A stretch of DNA of 64,000 bases from Arctopsyche grandis (taxonomy: Eukaryota > Arthropoda > Insecta > Trichoptera > Hydropsychidae), in contig NC_135355.1 in the NCBI RefSeq assembly GCF_051622035.1, positions 30,072,986 through 30,136,985 on the forward strand, given 5' to 3'. The position numbers and the translations under genes are program-made. The notes under the pieces are model-generated. The model saw only the letters and a list, made by a program, of their open reading frames with translations. It did not search any database and had not been told where the DNA came from. Position 1 is the first letter of the stretch; every line of letters starts with the position of its first letter. Positions 57,401-64,000 of the stretch are shown piece by piece.

Positions 57401-58440
57401 GCCAATGCATACCACCGTTTCATCATCTTTTATTTAATTTTATAATCGAGATTTTGTATCTATATACGATTATTTTAGATGTGAATGTTCTCTCTTGTAA
57501 CAGATATAAGAGAGAACGGCATAAACCATCAATATTATATACTAGCGGAAACCTTAATATTGATGACAATGCATTACATTTTTTACATATTTCTACATAT
57601 GTGTAGGTTTATTGGTAAACGAATTAAGGTCTGTTGATACCTAGTCAGCACGTACCGACTTCAGCAGGTATCCAGCCGTACGAAAAGTATTATTTGGTAC
57701 ATTTTGTATGGGTATGTTCATTTCAACCGTCACGTTTACGCCACGGCAGGCTTACAGCAGTACCCGACATTTCCTGTTCATACCTTACAGCAACATCCGT
57801 CAACGTATCGTATCCGTCTTTTTGGACATCGTGGAGATATACACGCGAATTACGTGCCATGAGTCTGCCGCTTTGGTGTTTTGGACCAATTATCGATAGT
57901 GGCAGTTGACAGCTGTTCAATCTTTCTACATAGTTTTGGCGCAAATATTTAAAAAAAAAAAAAAAATTTTTTACGGAAATATTTAAAAAAATTTTGTCCA
58001 TCATCCACAAGCTCCTTATACAGTGTCCAAAACTCTCCTTCGATTTTTCTATTTTTTAACATGGGATGCACATCAAAACGCCTCCGTGCTTTTTTATTGC
58101 CTTCTTGAGCTTCTTCTTCCAACAACAACGTGATTATACATCATTTTTCGTTCGATAAACGCCGAAACATTTTTGCTGGCTTGTATTCTGACGCGTAGCT
58201 ACGAATGCACGTGTATGCATTCATATTGTAAGTACTCGACAATACGACGTAAGCAATATTGCGCCGTATCGTCATGGCCTGTAATGTATAAGTAAGCCGA
58301 TTTTGCCTTGCACTCGGCCAAAGTGCTGTGAACGTGACGTGACCGCGACGTGTAGGTAGATATGAATAGAAATGTAATAAAATGACATATTGGAAACGGA
58401 GTCGTGCAGTGCTGAAGCCGTTCAGTGCTGTTAAGTATGA
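57401..58440. other. GlyRS/exd intergenic region, left part
   Basis: Head-to-head spacer between GlyRS (minus) and exd (plus). TATCGATA at 57891-57898 matches the DREF/DRE core-promoter element common at insect housekeeping genes. A sequence resembling 15480-15530 (TATTTGGTACATT) lies near 57690. No gene recognised. Confidence 0.35.
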
Positions 58441-58640
58441 ACAGACCTTTATTCCGTAAAAAGCGATCTCGCGCACGTCACTAAAATTTTGATCACGGAA
58501 CATCTGACATTCGAGTTCTCATTAGTACATACAATATTTCGCGTGCGTGAATTTTGATTGATGGAATTTTTGGGTGCCATATGTTCCGTGATCAAGTTTA
58601 AGTGACGTGCGCGAGATCACATTTTGCGGAATAATCACTG
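58440..58640. mobile_element. MITE family F, copy 2
   Basis: Arms TTATTCCGTAAAAAGCGATC then CTCGCGCACGTCACTAAA, and their inverse ending TGATTATTCCG-like, pair over about 60 bp with few mismatches. Related to 37125-37245 and 58888-59014. Confidence 0.75.
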
Positions 58641-58887
58641 AAACAGATTTATTATACATATCTATTTCGATTTTGATTTTTAAATACTTTTATTGGTAAT
58701 AAATTATATCTGAGTCTATTCTAATAGTTACTGATCCAGTGATCATTATTTATTTTACACTTTTTTTTGTTACTACATATTTTTATATCATTTTTATTTT
58801 TATGATAATTTATATGTACATAATAATAGGCAAAAAACTTAAAAACCTATTAGAAATTCTTCTGATCATATGTATGTATGTATTTTT

Positions 58888-59014
58888 GGTTCGGTGATTA
58901 CTCCGTGCAAAACGATTTCGCACACGTCACTAAAATTTCGACCACAGGAAAATATTTCATCTGGCACCGGAAAATTCCATCCATTCCATCTATCATCGAC
59001 CGAATCACCGAACC
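58888..59014. mobile_element. MITE family F, copy 3 with clean ends
   Basis: Ends GGTTCGGTGATT and AATCACCGAACC are perfect 12-bp inverted repeats; 127 bp, noncoding. Confidence 0.75.
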
Positions 59015-59097
59015 CATAGTGCTACATATTCCGTATTCGCGATTTTCGTGGCAACGATTGTCGTCGCAATGTGCGAAATAATAGTCCGTTTACCGTA

Positions 59098-59470
59098 TTT
59101 TTTATTTATTTATAGTAGTTTTGAACCATTGTGGCTTTACAGGAAGAACCTAACCTACATTTGATTATGAAAAACAGAAAAATAAAATACATATATAAAA
59201 TAAAAAGCAAAAATGCAAAAGCAGAAAAACATGATAAAATGAAAAAATAAAAATAAAAAAACAGAAAATAATACATAAGAAAAAGAATAAATGTACAAAA
59301 GTGTAAAAACCAAGAAATGAAATCCAAAAATCACATTCTTAGTTTCATATTAAATAAAAGAAAAATAGTACATAAAAATGTACATAAGGAGAAAGAAAAA
59401 GAAAAAATAACATAAAATAAAACAATATATAAATAAAAATAAAATCACAGCGAGGCCCAAAAATTTTATA
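59098..59470 (-). mobile_element. LINE 3' tail, copy 2, with A-rich interior
   Basis: The minus strand ends in the same block as 478-860 (GTAAAGCCACAATGGTTCAA.. then AAATAAATAAA). The left side carries GCGAGGCCC as in the other copies, and the middle is expanded low-complexity A-rich sequence. Confidence 0.5.
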
Positions 59471-59699
59471 TACATATGTAGAAGGGTAAGATCTTACGAT
59501 CTGTAATATAAAAATTAAAAAAAATCAGTGAAAAACTGTTTAAATACAAATGAAACTATTTTTAAAGTTTAACTTGGCACTTTTTATATATTTACTTTCA
59601 TAAGTAATAGTAATAAATAATAAAATAAGAACAGCAGAACAACTTTTCTTGTTAAAAAATAATAAAGCGTACAAGGCCGTACTCTGAGGCCACAAATCG

Positions 59700-59900
59700 A
59701 AATAAAAAAGCGAACATGCAGAGAGGGCATTGTGCTCTCCGTCCTTGTCTTTCTCCTTGTCGAGGAGTGGAGTGCGAGAGAGACAAGGCTGCTGTCAGCC
59801 GCCATCTTGGAGGACGCTGGACGCGGCGCACGGCCGCCGCCCCCTGTCTCCGAAGCCCCGTCGCTGACTTCGCCCCCTGCGACTTCGCCCCACGTCGCAG
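59700..59900 (+). promoter_or_regulatory. exd: exd promoter and 5' untranslated exon (predicted)
   Basis: The only markedly CpG-rich stretch near exd (ACGCGGCGCACGGCCGCCGC). It ends in CGCAG|GTCAGG (59900/59901), a usable donor to the acceptor before 60313. GCCGCCATCTTGG at 59798-59810 is a close match to the YY1/Pho site, typical just downstream of a start site. Confidence 0.5.
59798..59810 (+). promoter_or_regulatory. YY1/Pho consensus site
   Basis: GCCGCCATCTTGG matches the GCCGCCATnTTG core. Pleiohomeotic is the insect YY1 and recruits Polycomb complexes; in vertebrates the same site often marks initiator regions. The role here is inferred. Confidence 0.5.
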
Positions 59901-60312
59901 GTCAGGTGATCGCCGTCTCGTCGTCTCTTAACGCCTCACCCCACCCCACCCCACCCCACCCCTCATCATCTTCCTTTTACTCGAACAGGATCTACCGAAT
60001 TCACCGAACACTCCATTGTCACTCTCCATACATTTATTTAAATGATTATCGATCTTGCTGGTATGTACGTGCAGAATATCCCCAATTCTATTGACACATT
60101 TCAGAACACACCCCAGAATGCAATGGACACAAAGCAAAATAGATTTCGACACAACTTTTTTTATTATAGTTTAATTATGACCCGGAAATAAGCTCATATC
60201 TTATTTCGATTCTGAGCATGACGAAGATCACATAAAAAAAAAACAAATGCCACGTTCAAAATTTCAGTACACAAAGAAAATATGTAAAATATTTCTATAC
60301 TGCTGTTTCCAG

Positions 60313-60351
60313 ATTCGATCGTTGTGACCAGTAGTGTATGGTGAATTGGTA
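60313..60351 (+). other. exd: exd 5' UTR segment with a uORF abutting the start
   Basis: After GTTTCCAG. ATGGTGAATTGGTAA (60338-60352) is a four-codon uORF whose stop overlaps the exd start by one base (TAATG). Confidence 0.7.

Positions 60352-64000
<3,649 letters not shown>

Overview
This is a 64-kb piece of an AT-rich eukaryotic nuclear genome, almost certainly from an insect. The support is a split smallish/LMO7-type LIM gene, an extradenticle (PBX) gene close to known insect Exd proteins, GT-AG introns, and a dense set of insect-type repeats: tRNA-headed SINEs, RTE-like LINE tails, Helitrons, and hAT, piggyBac-like and Tc1-like elements. The order of insect cannot be fixed from this sequence alone.

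Layout. Bases 1-23270 hold no gene I can name; they are AT-rich DNA full of repeats, plus a decayed MSH6-like pseudogene at 4.5-4.9 kb (minus). From 23.3 to 52.4 kb the plus strand carries smash (smallish, LMO7/LIMCH1 family): a GC-rich first coding exon, a 17.3-kb intron packed with mobile elements, then 13 coding exons ending in a single LIM domain and a C-terminal PDZ ligand. A strong internal donor, against read-through to a stop in the same large exon, predicts a long (about 1356 aa) and a short (about 842 aa) product. From 57.4 down to 55.1 kb the minus strand carries an intronless glycyl-tRNA synthetase with two in-frame starts (mitochondrial and cytosolic). From about 59.7 kb to the right edge the plus strand carries exd: a CpG-rich 5' exon, five coding exons with both PBC blocks, and the first three quarters of the homeodomain. 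The gene runs off the window.

How the genes relate. They do not form a pathway. GlyRS supplies charged tRNA-Gly to cytosol and mitochondria, Smash is an adherens-junction scaffold, and Exd is a Hox cofactor. GlyRS and exd are head to head, and smash and GlyRS converge.

The noncoding DNA is the richer part. Three SINE families share a core domain. A tandem array of about 307-bp units carries ten exact ACCGGAAGT sites. Several DNA transposons have clear target duplications, and nested insertions give a relative chronology. The short second intron of exd holds a strong hairpin just before a CAGTAG tandem acceptor. All family calls and splice sites were made by reading the sequence; none was checked by search or transcript data.
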